A stretch of 64,000 nt of DNA from Paenibacillus sp. J45TS6 (GTDB taxonomy: Bacteria; Bacillota; Bacilli; Paenibacillales; Paenibacillaceae). The translations under genes were made by a program, and so were the position numbers. The notes under the pieces were generated by a model, which worked only from the letters and a program-made list of their open reading frames with translations, was not told the DNA's origin and did no database searches. Positions 27,501 to 36,601 of this stretch are shown in pieces (within the stretch, counting starts at the first letter, position 1; each line of letters opens with the position of its first letter). The DNA is taken from NCBI RefSeq assembly GCF_018403285.1, contig NZ_BOSJ01000007.1, positions 62,001-126,000 of the forward strand. The letters are read 5' to 3'.

Positions 27501-27605
27501 TTGGAAGTGAATAATACACAGCTGCTGAAAGGGTTAATGTGGGGCACCATTCTCAGTATACCGCTCTGGATCTCGATTATGGGTTGGGTTCGCATCTTGT
27601 TTTAA
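27501..27605 (+). CDS. 34-residue membrane peptide
   Basis: TTG 27501 lies 8 bases after GAAGGGG and opens a frame reading MEVNNTQLLKGLMWGTILSI then PLWISIMGWVRILF with a TAA stop. It has one amphipathic to hydrophobic segment. A terminator follows 45 bases later. A good ribosome site, a hydrophobic sequence of membrane-peptide type and a cre-like site upstream support a real small gene. The function is unknown. Confidence 0.55.
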   Translation: MEVNNTQLLKGLMWGTILSIPLWISIMGWVRILF

Positions 27606-27648
27606 AATATTTGTTTCTCGTGTAACACATACATGGCATTGTTAAAAA

Positions 27649-27705
27649 AAAGACCGGCAAGCATAGAGTAGGGGACTAAAACCCATTTATGCTTGTCGGT
27701 CTTTT
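27649..27705. terminator. Bidirectional intrinsic terminator
   Basis: AAAGACCGGCAAGCATA pairs with TATGCTTGTCGGTCTTT, with T-rich flanks on both strands. It ends both the small membrane peptide and the cyclophilin transcript. Confidence 0.9.
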
Positions 27706-27707
27706 CA

Positions 27708-28364
27708 TTATTGAATCTTTTCCGGTTCCGGATAATCTACACCCAGCGTATCTACGGTTACTTTTGTCATAACTGGTGGATTTACGGGCCGATCATTTTT
27801 TCCTGTTTCAAGACTTGCGATTTCATCAACCACATCCATACCTTCTGTTACTTTACCAAAACTAGCATAAATATTATCTAAATGCTCGGAGTCGGCTTGT
27901 ACAATAAAGAACTGTGAGCCTGCGGAATCCAGATCATTTGAACGAGCCATAGAAATGACACCTCGGGTATGAAGCAGGTGATTCTTCACTCCGTTACTTG
28001 TGAATTCACCCTTGATACTATAGCCGGGGCCGCCTGAACCTGTACCTTCCGGATCTCCACCTTGAATCATAAAATTCGGAATCACACGATGAAAGATCGT
28101 ACCGTCATAAAATCCGCTGTTAGCCAGCGAGATGAAATTGTTCACTGTATTAGGAGCAACCTCCGGATACAACTCTAAGACGATCTTTTTGCCATTATCC
28201 AGTTCAATGGTTGCGACCGGATGAGAAGCATCTTCGTTTGGAATGCCAATGCCTCCGAATTCAAGCTCATCATTTTGCACTTCATCTTGTCCACAACCCG
28301 CAAGTACAAGCAGAAGGGCGGAAACAATAAATAGAAGTTTGAAACCTTTTGATCTGACGAACAT
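27708..28364 (-). CDS. Cyclophilin-type peptidyl-prolyl isomerase lipoprotein
   Basis: The ATG at 28364 follows AAGGAGGAG and gives 218 residues. The signal peptide ends in a lipobox (VLAGC), so the protein is lipid-anchored outside the membrane. The cyclophilin core follows: VNNFISLANSGFYDGTIFHR with the catalytic arginine, FMIQGGDPEGTGSGGPGY, GVISMARSNDLDSAGSQFFI and YASFGKVTEGMDVVDEIAS. It would assist folding of secreted proteins. The length is normal for the family. Confidence 0.92.
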   Translation of the reverse strand: MFVRSKGFKLLFIVSALLLVLAGCGQDEVQNDELEFGGIGIPNEDASHPVATIELDNGKKIVLELYPEVAPNTVNNFISLANSGFYDGTIFHRVIPNFMIQGGDPEGTGSGGPGYSIKGEFTSNGVKNHLLHTRGVISMARSNDLDSAGSQFFIVQADSEHLDNIYASFGKVTEGMDVVDEIASLETGKNDRPVNPPVMTKVTVDTLGVDYPEPEKIQ

Positions 28365-28431
28365 ACAAGCTCCTCCTTGATTTATGTCGAATATGATTAT
28401 CATACCCCAAAACAGGACACACAGGAAAGAA

Positions 28432-28456
28432 CCCTATCCAGATGGAAAGGGCTTTT
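28432..28456 (-). terminator. Probable terminator of the acidic protein gene
   Basis: On the minus strand, AGCCCTTTCC pairs with GGATAGGGTT and is followed by CTTTCC. The stem is imperfect and the T-tract short. Confidence 0.45.
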
Positions 28457-28588
28457 TCTCTCATTTTACTATTTTAGGAACAAAACAGTAACCAAGATGT
28501 GGAATATTCGTTTATACTATTTAAATGAATCAATTTCATAATACCTTTAAATAGTTTACAAAAATGAGTTTAGAGACGAGCTCTGGTT

Positions 28589-29002
28589 TTAGGTTTGATC
28601 AGGATTGCCTACTCCATTAATCAGATCGGTTCCATGCATGGCATCGGGATCAGGGGATACGGGATCAATGGGACTGTCTTTTGCAATCTCATCTGCATCG
28701 GGTACAGCAGCAAGATCCGGCTCGGAAGAGCGAAGAAGTTCTTCGTTAGGAATATTAGATTCTTCTTCCGCAGTGTCATCTGCCAAAGAAATGGGGCGAA
28801 GATCCTGCATAACTCCTTGCTCAGCTGTCTCCGCATCTGCTGGGTCCGTATCTTCATCAAGACTAATCGTCTGCTCAGTATACGTATTCACATAATCCAG
28901 ATCATCTTCTGGTATCATATCCGTATTTTCTGTCTCTTGATTTAACGTCTTATACCGGTCATAAGCAAAATCCGCTTCGCTTGTTCTAGGTCTATTATCC
29001 AT
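28589..29002 (-). CDS. Acidic, low-complexity uncharacterised protein
   Basis: About 137 residues, rich in D, E, P, S and T, with no membrane segment or recognised domain. SEADFAYDRYKTLNQET at the N-terminus is the only ordered-looking part. AAAGGAG lies 8 bases before the second of two adjacent ATGs, which I use. Such disordered acidic proteins occur in Paenibacillus beside small membrane proteins. The function is unknown. Confidence 0.65.
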   Translation of the reverse strand: MDNRPRTSEADFAYDRYKTLNQETENTDMIPEDDLDYVNTYTEQTISLDEDTDPADAETAEQGVMQDLRPISLADDTAEEESNIPNEELLRSSEPDLAAVPDADEIAKDSPIDPVSPDPDAMHGTDLINGVGNPDQT

Positions 29003-29044
29003 CATGAATTCTCCTTTCCGATGTGGATGTTATATACTGTCCTT

Positions 29045-29206
29045 CTAGAACATAGGGAATACATATTTTACGAGGAAATACAGTAGTCCAAAGAAAATAA
29101 TGATGTAAGCCGCATACTTGATGAAAGTTGATGCTACTAAACTAGAATCGGATTTTTTCTGAACATCTCTTCGTTCAACCTCTACATTCCGATGTGATTC
29201 ATTCAT
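29045..29206 (-). CDS. 53-residue single-pass membrane protein
   Basis: A perfect TAAGGAGGAG ribosome site lies 6 bases before the ATG at 29206. The frame reads MNESHRNVEVERRDVQKKSD, then SSLVASTFIKYAAYIIIFFG and a second hydrophobic stretch, LLYFLVKYVFPMF, ending in TAG. The charged N-terminus is followed by one long membrane helix. The function is unknown. It lies directly upstream of the acidic protein gene and may be in the same transcript. Confidence 0.75.
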   Translation of the reverse strand: MNESHRNVEVERRDVQKKSDSSLVASTFIKYAAYIIIFFGLLYFLVKYVFPMF

Positions 29207-29352
29207 TTTCGTCTCCTCCTTATCTTCTCATAACCTATGCTCACAGTACGTTCTTGCCCATTCTTAAACCTCTTTGAGGCAGCTTGAAACAGGGGAAGAA
29301 CAGAGGTAATGAAGTAAAGAGGAATATGTTCAGAGAAAGGGAGAAGTCAGCA

Positions 29353-29697
29353 ATGAAGTGGTTTACTTTTGGAAATATGTTAGAAACGATTCGAATTGGA
29401 CAAAAAGCATCAACACCTGGTTTTTCAAGAACAGTCATTCGTACGCCAAGCGGTTTATATTGGACCGGTGGCATATGGAATGGCAAAGTTGTGGAGATCA
29501 GGGATTATTTATTTTCAGACATATGGACGATATACGAAGATGAAGAGAGTTTGGTATGGGAAGAGTACAGAGAACCTATGGAGCGTAAGATTGTAGAAAT
29601 GATTACGAATCAATATGAGGAAGAACGAGCACAAAGACGAGAAGAAAAAAAAGCGAAATCAACTCAGACGTTATGGAAAAATAAAGATGTGTTTTAA
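29353..29697 (+). CDS. Uncharacterised basic cytoplasmic protein
   Basis: ATG 29353 with GGGAG 9 bases upstream gives 114 residues. Earlier in-frame starts at 29284 and 29326 are possible but less well placed. A compact region (MKWFTFGNMLETIRIGQKAS to YLFSDIWTIYEDE) is followed by a charged helix, YEEERAQRREEKKAKS. No family is recognised. Confidence 0.6.
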   Translation: MKWFTFGNMLETIRIGQKASTPGFSRTVIRTPSGLYWTGGIWNGKVVEIRDYLFSDIWTIYEDEESLVWEEYREPMERKIVEMITNQYEEERAQRREEKKAKSTQTLWKNKDVF

Positions 29698-29761
29698 TCC
29701 TTTTAAGATAAATTCAAGAAAAGGAATTCATCATACTAACTGAATTATTGAGGTGTGAATA

Positions 29762-31657
29762 ATGAAGATTGTTCCTAGGGTATCGGCTGTTATCATCTTG
29801 TGTTTACTATCGGTACTCTTCTTATTACCACCGACCGTCAGTCATGCAGCAGAGGAAGATGAGCCCCGAAAATTAACTTCATGGGAGATGGTTTGGCCTC
29901 AGAACCCGGCAGATAATACGGTGGATAAGCTGGTTTCTGGAAGGTATGAGTGGACAACCATTCAAGCTGGTTCCTCCATAGAACAACAACTGACGTCCTC
30001 GCCGCATACAGCCTGGATCAGAATAAAGCTGCCCGAGGACGTAAAAGATAATATGGCCATTTTTTTTGAGCGTATCTATGGTCAGCAGATTAGAGTCTAT
30101 AAAGATGGACAGATTTTGTATGAGCAAGGGACTCAGCATCAATTTAATAGAAACCCGTTATTGATACCCTTACATGATCAAGATGCCGGGGGAACAATTG
30201 TTATCTGGACCCATAGTGATTATTTTAAAGTCGGTGTCGATCCGGCGATATGGATCGGTTCTTCTGCCAACCTGAATAAGAAATATGTGAGCGATGGGAT
30301 AGATGAACTGGTCCTTGGGAGTATACTGCTCGTTTTGTCAGTTGTCATCATCGCATTTTCGATGTTTATGTATAAGTTAAAATATAAGTTATGGCTTGGA
30401 ATATCCATACTAATTGGGTGTTTAGGATTTACCATCTCGATGAATTCCAGCACAATTTATACTTTTTATCCGGATATGACGCAGCTATTTTACTATTCCT
30501 TTTTAATTTGTTTTGCCATAGAACTGCCTGTGCTTGCCTACTGCTTTGAACAAATATTTACTTCTGATGAGGCAAATGCAATCATTCGCAAGCTGAGAAA
30601 CTATCTTATGGCTTATACCCTATTTTATATATTCTGTACGGTAGCAAGTCTGCTATATCCAGAAATGTTCCTCTTTATGAAGTTTATAACAGGTCCTGTT
30701 TTTGGGGTGATTTATGTACTGGAACTGTTAGTCTTGTTATATGTGACGATCAAAGAGGCGATAAGAGGTGAACAGGGGGCAACCTTACTTTCCGTTGGCT
30801 TTGGTTTATTTGCACTCACCACCATAACAGAATGGATTTTATATTACTCCGTACCTTGGTATGAGTTAGATATATCGAAATGGACCATTTTTATTTTCGT
30901 CTGCTCGATTTTGACGGTGAAAGGTCAACGGTTGCTTGGCAAGTATGAAGAAGTTGTGCGTTATACAGAGGAACTGGAGGCGGTTAGTAATGAACTGCAG
31001 CGCTCTGAGAAAATCAAAATCATCAGCGAACTCGCTGCCTCAGTTGCTCATGAGGTGCGTAACCCACTGCAGGTCACACGTGGATTCTTGCAGCTAATGA
31101 GCAAGCAGGATGATGACAAGAATAAAAAGTATGTAGGCATTGCACTAGAAGAACTGGACAGGGCATCGGACATCATTAATGATTTCTTAACTTTTGCGAA
31201 GCCTGAATTTGATCATATTGCACTTATTAATCTATCTGAAGAGTTCAATCATATTGAAGGAGTCCTTATTCCGATGGCGAACCTCGAGGGAGGCATCATC
31301 ATCATGGACATCCCAAATAACTTGTGGATCCGCGGCAATTCTTCCAAGTTCAAACAGGCTTTTATTAATATTATGAAGAATAGCATTGAGGCACTGCAAG
31401 GCAGTGGAGAAGTGAAGGTTAAAGCTTATCTTAAAGAAACGGAAGTCGTGATTCATGTTCAAGATAATGGAATAGGTATGAACCAAGAGGAACTTGTGAG
31501 ACTGGGTGAGCCTTACTTTTCTAATAAAACAAAAGGAACAGGACTCGGTATGATGGTGACCTTCCGGATTATTGAAGCGATGGAGGGCACGATTGAATAT
31601 AGCAGTGAAAAAGAAGTAGGAACAGAAGCGGTAATCCGCTTTCCATCAGGAGTATAA
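29762..31657 (+). CDS. Orphan 7TM sensor histidine kinase
   Basis: This 631-residue protein has a signal peptide and then an extracellular beta domain of the 7TMR-DISM type (about 30-170; AWIRIKLPEDVKDNMAIFFE, QQIRVYKDGQILY). Seven hydrophobic segments follow (about 180-395), then a short coiled coil. The HisKA domain has the phospho-acceptor His430 in SVAHEVRNPLQVTRGFLQLM. An HATPase domain follows with N-box NIMKNSIEAL, G1 DNGIGM and G2 GTGLGM. The H-box wording resembles the sporulation kinases that feed Spo0F/Spo0A, and no response regulator gene is adjacent. The sensed signal is unknown. Confidence 0.87.
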   Translation: MKIVPRVSAVIILCLLSVLFLLPPTVSHAAEEDEPRKLTSWEMVWPQNPADNTVDKLVSGRYEWTTIQAGSSIEQQLTSSPHTAWIRIKLPEDVKDNMAIFFERIYGQQIRVYKDGQILYEQGTQHQFNRNPLLIPLHDQDAGGTIVIWTHSDYFKVGVDPAIWIGSSANLNKKYVSDGIDELVLGSILLVLSVVIIAFSMFMYKLKYKLWLGISILIGCLGFTISMNSSTIYTFYPDMTQLFYYSFLICFAIELPVLAYCFEQIFTSDEANAIIRKLRNYLMAYTLFYIFCTVASLLYPEMFLFMKFITGPVFGVIYVLELLVLLYVTIKEAIRGEQGATLLSVGFGLFALTTITEWILYYSVPWYELDISKWTIFIFVCSILTVKGQRLLGKYEEVVRYTEELEAVSNELQRSEKIKIISELAASVAHEVRNPLQVTRGFLQLMSKQDDDKNKKYVGIALEELDRASDIINDFLTFAKPEFDHIALINLSEEFNHIEGVLIPMANLEGGIIIMDIPNNLWIRGNSSKFKQAFINIMKNSIEALQGSGEVKVKAYLKETEVVIHVQDNGIGMNQEELVRLGEPYFSNKTKGTGLGMMVTFRIIEAMEGTIEYSSEKEVGTEAVIRFPSGV

Positions 31658-31763
31658 CAAGCTTACTTCTACTTATTTTTCTTGCAATGGATAAAAAAGG
31701 GGTCTGTTCGTCCACAATAACAAGGTGTAAGTAATATAAGCACCAGGAAGGTGGACAATACAG

Positions 31764-32456
31764 ATGAAGAAATATCTCGCTAGAATTGCATCTGCAGCAT
31801 TGCTTGGATCTTTACTCATGGGACAGGGCAGTTATGTAATGGCGCAGCCTGACGTTGTACTTACGGAGACCGAGAAGCAGAATACGGCGGACTGTGGACA
31901 TACAGGTCATTACCTGTATTTTATGGAAGAGACGGCTAAGATTCTAAAGATAGATATCAAGATGCTTGCGGCAGAGATGCAGCAAGGAAAGACAATTGCT
32001 GAGATTGCGAAAGCGAAAGGCATGACAAGTCAGCAGCTTGAAGAGCAATTAAAGCCAGCTGTGGAGCAGCGTGTCGATGAAGCAGTAAGTGCAGGCTGTT
32101 TGTCCAAAGAACAAGCGGTTTCGATGAAAGAATCGATAAGCGAAAGATTAAATAAAGTGATTCATACACCGATTAGTGAGCTGAAACAGAAACATACTAG
32201 CCGCGGCAAAGGACAAAGTAAGATTAACCGGGAATCTATAGCCAAGTTTCTTGGAATTACGACAAGTCAGCTTGATCAGGAGCTGAAGCAAGGGAAGTCG
32301 TTAGCGGAGATTGCCAAGGCGAAAGGGATCAGTGAGAAGCAGCTTATTGATCATCTGAAAGAAGAATTGACACCAGATCTAACGAAGTTCATTCATCGTA
32401 AAATGAAAATGAATCCAAGACCAGGCCATGAAGCCTTGTCTCCCGAAAAAAGCTGA
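31764..32456 (+). CDS. Secreted protein with two LGI-x-x-x-L-x-x-x-L-KQGKSLAEIA repeats
   Basis: A 230-residue protein with a Sec signal peptide (KKYLARIASAALLGSLLMGQ). It carries two related helical repeats: ILKIDIKMLAAEMQQGKTIA with EIAKAKGMTSQQLEEQL (about 60-100), and FLGITTSQLDQELKQGKSLA with EIAKAKGISEKQLIDHL (about 163-205). This repeat is widespread in secreted Bacillota proteins of unknown role. AGGAAGG precedes the ATG. It is likely extracellular, and the C-terminus is basic. Confidence 0.75.
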   Translation: MKKYLARIASAALLGSLLMGQGSYVMAQPDVVLTETEKQNTADCGHTGHYLYFMEETAKILKIDIKMLAAEMQQGKTIAEIAKAKGMTSQQLEEQLKPAVEQRVDEAVSAGCLSKEQAVSMKESISERLNKVIHTPISELKQKHTSRGKGQSKINRESIAKFLGITTSQLDQELKQGKSLAEIAKAKGISEKQLIDHLKEELTPDLTKFIHRKMKMNPRPGHEALSPEKS

Positions 32457-32490
32457 ACAAGACTCTCATCTACTTTACCGTATATACACA

Positions 32491-32546
32491 AAATAAAACG
32501 GCCGGTTCTCCACTCCTTAGCGGGGGAAGAACAGGTCGTTTTATTT
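32491..32546. terminator. Intrinsic terminator
   Basis: AAATAAAACG (32491-32500) pairs with CGTTTTATTT (32537-32546), with a further GTTCT/AGAAC stem inside. Confidence 0.75.
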
Positions 32547-32637
32547 ATGTAATGGTTTAGAATGAGTAGATTTGCTTGACAGTATCCGCTTCTGGAATTA
32601 GTATTTTTCCTTATACTGCTAATTGAGGTGGGGTTTT

Positions 32638-32916
32638 ATGAAAAAGATAATTCGATTCAGATATATCTTACCGTTTTTATATTTTTGTATTGCACTGTTA
32701 GACTGGACGGAACTGGATGTTGCTTGGAATATTGATGATAAAAACTTGATGATCTTTTTTACGAGCCCACCATTTTTATTCATTAATGATATTAACTCCG
32801 CTTTTCATTATATGGTGCTTATCTATCTTATCAGTTTACTCGTGTGGTTTGGGGTGGGATATCTGATGGATATCGTGATAAGTAAAATTGCAGATTTCAT
32901 AAGATCGATGAAATAG
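32638..32916 (+). CDS. Uncharacterised small membrane protein
   Basis: ATG 32638 after GAGGTGG gives 92 residues. Two or three hydrophobic segments are visible (YILPFLYFCIALLDW near the start; YMVLIYLISLLVWFGVGYLM near the end), with a basic C-terminus. No family is recognised. Confidence 0.62.
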   Translation: MKKIIRFRYILPFLYFCIALLDWTELDVAWNIDDKNLMIFFTSPPFLFINDINSAFHYMVLIYLISLLVWFGVGYLMDIVISKIADFIRSMK

Positions 32917-32987
32917 AATTAGCTCCACTTAAGTCTGTTCAGGAGTCGATGTTCTACACTAAAATGGGGAGTAGGAGGCGATATGGG

Positions 32988-33926
32988 ATGTTTTACCGCA
33001 GAGTAGGAAGCAGCGGACTGAAGGTTAGTGAAATCAGTCTTGGAAGCTGGCTTACATATGGAGGATACGTGGAACGGGAAAATGCCATTCTCGCCATTGA
33101 GGAAGCGTACGATCTAGGAGTCAATTTTTTCGACACGGCAAATGTATATGAACAAGGGGCTGCAGAGGAGCTGATAGGGCAAAGCCTTGCTCCTTATCCA
33201 AGACATTCGTACGTTCTTGCTACAAAAATGTATTTCCCCATGGGAGAAGGACCCAATGATCAAGGATTATCTCGCAAGCATATCATGGAACAGGCAGACG
33301 CGAGTTTAAAACGTTTGGGACTTAGCTATATTGATATTCTCTACTGCCACCGGTTTGATCCGGAGACACCGCTCGAAGAGACTTTGCGTGCGCTGGATGA
33401 TCTGGTTACCCAAGGTAAAATTCTATACATCGGTGTTAGCGAATGGACGGCAGCTCAAATGGCAGAAGCCCACACCATCGCAAACCAATATCTGCTGGAC
33501 CGTATCGTCGTTAATCAGCCCATGTATAATATGTTTGAACGATCCATTGAAGATGAGATTATTCCATTCGGCGAGGAAAAAGGAATCGGACAAGTCGTTT
33601 TTTCGCCCCTGGCTCAAGGTTTATTAACTGGGAAATATAATTCGGCTACAGAACTTCCTGAGAACAGCCGCGCGGCAAAACTGGATTTCGTTCGTGATGG
33701 GATAACAGAAGATAAGATTGCAAAAGTAAAACAGCTGGGCAGAATCGCTGAGGAACTCGGGATATCTATGTCCCAGCTGGCGATTGCCTGGATTTTAAGA
33801 CAAAAGAATGTAGCTAGTGCACTTGTCGGAGCAAGTCGCCCGCAACAAGTTGCGGAGAATGTCAAAGCTTCCGGCATAAAGCTTTCAGCAGATGTACTGC
33901 AGCAGATTGAATATATACTTAAGTAA
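32988..33926 (+). CDS. Aldo/keto reductase (Kv-beta/YghZ-like)
   Basis: ATG 32988 is preceded by AGGAGG and gives 312 residues. The NADPH-dependent TIM-barrel reductase signature is complete: NFFDTANVYEQGAAEELIG with catalytic Asp and Tyr, VLATKMYFPMG with the catalytic lysine, SLKRLGLSYIDILYCHRFDP with the histidine, VVNQPMYNMFER, FSPLAQGLLTGKY, and VASALVGASRPQQVAENVKA. It belongs to the branch related to potassium-channel beta subunits. The substrate is unknown. Confidence 0.92.
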   Translation: MFYRRVGSSGLKVSEISLGSWLTYGGYVERENAILAIEEAYDLGVNFFDTANVYEQGAAEELIGQSLAPYPRHSYVLATKMYFPMGEGPNDQGLSRKHIMEQADASLKRLGLSYIDILYCHRFDPETPLEETLRALDDLVTQGKILYIGVSEWTAAQMAEAHTIANQYLLDRIVVNQPMYNMFERSIEDEIIPFGEEKGIGQVVFSPLAQGLLTGKYNSATELPENSRAAKLDFVRDGITEDKIAKVKQLGRIAEELGISMSQLAIAWILRQKNVASALVGASRPQQVAENVKASGIKLSADVLQQIEYILK

Positions 33927-34013
33927 ATAAATGAATCCATTTCAGAATCCCTATTGTTCTTTTCATCAGGACCATATTTAGGTCAAAATGGTGTAATCCA
34001 TAATTAACGAGGA

Positions 34014-34060
34014 AAAGCCTCACTAGAGTTATGCACCTGTGCATAACTCTAGTGAGGCTT
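34014..34060. terminator. Very strong bidirectional terminator
   Basis: A perfect inverted repeat of about 21 bp: AGCCTCACTAGAGTTATGCA, a few loop bases, then the complement ending GAGGCTTTCTC. It separates convergent genes. Confidence 0.92.
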
Positions 34061-34071
34061 TCTCTATTTGT

Positions 34072-35280
34072 TTATTCTGTTAAAGAATTGGTGGCAGGTG
34101 CCTTCATTCCAGGTTCGATCTTATCCAGCTTCGTGGTAGTTATTCTTCTCCGTCCAAGTCCCACCAAGTAACGAGAAAATGGCAGACAAGACAGTCCATA
34201 ACTAATGAAAAGAGAGAACACGGCCGTTAGTGCGAAGGTAAGTAAGGTGAATCCAAGATGGTAACCTGCCAGTTGAAGCGGTCTTGTAAAGAACGAAATC
34301 CAGTAAATCACGAGTGCATGTACCAGATATCCACCAAAGGAATATCGACCAATCCATGTAAAGAGTTTATAGAATTTGCTCTTCACAGATAGAAGATGCA
34401 AGATACCGTAGATCAGAAACATTTGCGATAAGATGAGTACAAATGTTGTTGGTTTTAGATAAGTGGAGATATTTAAATTCATCGTTTCTCCAGAACCCCG
34501 CAGTACATCATAGGCAAGATACACAAAGAGAAGGATGGATAGCAGGGCATTCCAAGGCAGTATTTTTACCATAACGCTCCGGAACCGATCAAGCATGAAT
34601 GCACAGACAGCGCCAAGAATGAAATAGAAGATATACATAACAAAAATACTAGTACGATGGTTAAGCAAAGTCTGTCCTATTCCTGGGGTTACTGCCCACT
34701 GTCCCATACGATAATAGGACAGATATAGAAGATAGCCATAGGCAAGACCGCTAATCAGCAAGATTGCGAAGACTATTCTATTTTGTTGTTTGCAATCCAT
34801 TTTTTTAAGCCTGTTTTTGATCTGAATTGCAATCCTGCGAAACAATGGAAACAGCAGATAGAACTGAAAGACCATAATAATAAACCATAGGTGATACCCA
34901 GCTTGTGGTGCAAACAACTCTCTAACCAGACTCTTCCAGGTTCCTGCATCCAGCCAATTGGTATACATCGTCAAACGAACCGACAGCCAGTATACCAAAG
35001 TCCATAGAATAAACGGCACATAGATATCGCCAAACCGTTTACGAATGAAAGAAGGGTAGTGCAGTTTTTGCTCATAATTATAGAACAGAAGCACGGCGGA
35101 TAGAAAAACGAAAGTCGGCGTTCCAAATCTTGTAAGATGATATATGAACATGAGCATGATGGAATCCGCGGGGAGGATATCTGCTCGGTAAATATATTCT
35201 GCCAGACTATGCTGCATGACAATCGCTAGAAAGGCAAGCCCCCTAAAAGGAGTCAGCTCCTCAATTCTTGGTTTCTTCAG
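34072..35280 (-). CDS. Acyltransferase 3 family membrane protein
   Basis: About 402 residues with roughly ten membrane segments. RIEELTPFRGLAFLAIVMQH at the N-terminus, with the R-x10-H pair needed for acyl transfer, and the FGGYLVHALVIYW segment mark the acyltransferase-3 family, whose members O-acetylate sugars or cell-wall polymers. GGAGG lies 9 bases before a CTG codon at 35280, which starts right before KKPRIEELTP. No ATG, GTG or TTG is well placed. The alternative TTG at 35340 has no ribosome site and adds 20 atypical residues. A CTG start is therefore my preferred reading. Confidence 0.82.
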   Translation of the reverse strand: MKKPRIEELTPFRGLAFLAIVMQHSLAEYIYRADILPADSIMLMFIYHLTRFGTPTFVFLSAVLLFYNYEQKLHYPSFIRKRFGDIYVPFILWTLVYWLSVRLTMYTNWLDAGTWKSLVRELFAPQAGYHLWFIIMVFQFYLLFPLFRRIAIQIKNRLKKMDCKQQNRIVFAILLISGLAYGYLLYLSYYRMGQWAVTPGIGQTLLNHRTSIFVMYIFYFILGAVCAFMLDRFRSVMVKILPWNALLSILLFVYLAYDVLRGSGETMNLNISTYLKPTTFVLILSQMFLIYGILHLLSVKSKFYKLFTWIGRYSFGGYLVHALVIYWISFFTRPLQLAGYHLGFTLLTFALTAVFSLFISYGLSCLPFSRYLVGLGRRRITTTKLDKIEPGMKAPATNSLTE

Positions 35281-35340
35281 GGTAATTAACCTCCAATCTG
35301 GGCAAAGGAAACTTGCCCATTTCCTTATTGTAATGAACAA

Positions 35341-35806
35341 AGATTAAATTCAAATGAAAAAGATTTTCCCGTTAAGAATTAACAATTTGGTAACGTGGCG
35401 GCTCAGAGAAATAAATAGTTACAAAAAGGTTAAAATCAATATTGAACTTCTTGTAACCTTTGATGAACCGGTTCCAAAATTACTAGCAATTGTTTCCATT
35501 GGTGAGAACAGATACGGGATACATAGGTATAAAGAACTGTACAATATATTATTTTTATAACGTTTATTTTTATTGATTTATAAAGGGTTTAATTCATTTT
35601 ATTAGATAAAAATAGCAGTAAATTCATGGAATATTTCCGGAGAGCGCACTATAATTTTATAGGTATTAAGAACTACATATATCAATTCGAATTTGTTACT
35701 AAAGTCTGATGATGAAGATTGTTTCCTCGCCTAAAATGGGACAAGTCAATGGTCACTGAAGCCATTAGAATGGACAAAAACTTATGACTTCTAGGAGGAT
35801 TACGAC
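35341..35806 (+). promoter_or_regulatory. Leader and promoter region of the NlpC/P60 gene
   Basis: A 466-base gap. TATAAT at 35650-35655 is the best -10 element, with a weak -35 (TGGAAT, 17 bases upstream), giving a 5' leader of roughly 145 bases. A hairpin AAGGTTA/TAACCTT lies near 35426-35463. A 68-codon open frame at 35354 has no ribosome site and I do not count it. I do not find the ydaO (c-di-AMP) riboswitch core often present before such hydrolases. Confidence 0.4.
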
Positions 35807-36592
35807 ATGAAGGTTACAAAAAAGATACTTACTGCATCCATTGCGGCAGTCCTGTTACTTGGAACAGTGAACATGCCTGCTTTTGTAAATCAAGCCTACG
35901 CGGCAACGACAACATTAGAAGTAATCTACGGTGTTAACTTTAGAAAGGGACCAAGTACTTCTTCTGATGTTATCCGGATGCTTGAAAAAGGTGAGAAAGT
36001 TACACTAGTTAGTAAAACTAACTCAAGTTATTGGAAAGTAAAAGATTCTAAGGGTGTTACGGGTTATATTTCTTCCTCTTCTAAATATACAAAAACAGTT
36101 AGTGGATCATCCCAAAGTGGAAGTAACGACTCATCGAGCAGTTCATCCAGCAGCGCAACCGTGGAGAAAGTCATTTCTGCCGGCATGAAATATCTAGGTA
36201 CACCATACAAGTATGGTGCAGACCGAAACAGTACGAAATATTTCGATTGTTCTTCCTTTGTACGACGTGCTTTTATCGATGGTGCGGATATAACGCTCCC
36301 AACGGATTCTCGCAAACAAGCTACTTATGTAAAAAATAAAGGAAAGACGAAGAGCAGCATCTCTAGTCTAAAACGTGGAGATCTAATGTTCTTTATGTCC
36401 TATAAAGGTTCAAGTTCTTCTTCTTACTCTGGGATTGATAAAAGTAAAGAGACTGTGACTCATGTAGGTATTTACCTTGGAGATAATAAAGTGCTGCATA
36501 CGTATTCCACTGACTCCGGCGGTGTTCGTGTCGATACGATTACAGGGAAGCACTGGCAGTATCGTTTCCTATTCGGAGGAAGCGCACTATAA
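35807..36592 (+). CDS. Secreted SH3b-NlpC/P60 cell-wall endopeptidase
   Basis: A 261-residue protein with a signal peptide ending near AYAAT. A bacterial SH3 domain (about 36-95; NFRKGPSTSSDVIRML, WKVKDSKGVTGYIS) is followed by a serine-rich linker (about 98-117). The C40 NlpC/P60 catalytic domain follows: YLGTPYKYGADRN, FDCSSFVRRAF with Cys148, THVGIYLG with His219 and HTY with His231. It would cut D-glutamyl-diamino acid bonds in peptidoglycan. AGGAGG precedes the ATG. Confidence 0.92.
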   Translation: MKVTKKILTASIAAVLLLGTVNMPAFVNQAYAATTTLEVIYGVNFRKGPSTSSDVIRMLEKGEKVTLVSKTNSSYWKVKDSKGVTGYISSSSKYTKTVSGSSQSGSNDSSSSSSSSATVEKVISAGMKYLGTPYKYGADRNSTKYFDCSSFVRRAFIDGADITLPTDSRKQATYVKNKGKTKSSISSLKRGDLMFFMSYKGSSSSSYSGIDKSKETVTHVGIYLGDNKVLHTYSTDSGGVRVDTITGKHWQYRFLFGGSAL

Positions 36593-36601
36593 CAATAAAC
36601 C

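Noticed and set aside
35354-35560. 68-codon open frame before the NlpC/P60 gene
   Set aside because: It has no Shine-Dalgarno and an odd composition. The interval looks like leader and promoter DNA.
35650-35806. c-di-AMP (ydaO) riboswitch before the cell-wall hydrolase
   Set aside because: The context is typical, but I could not find the conserved core bases in the leader.
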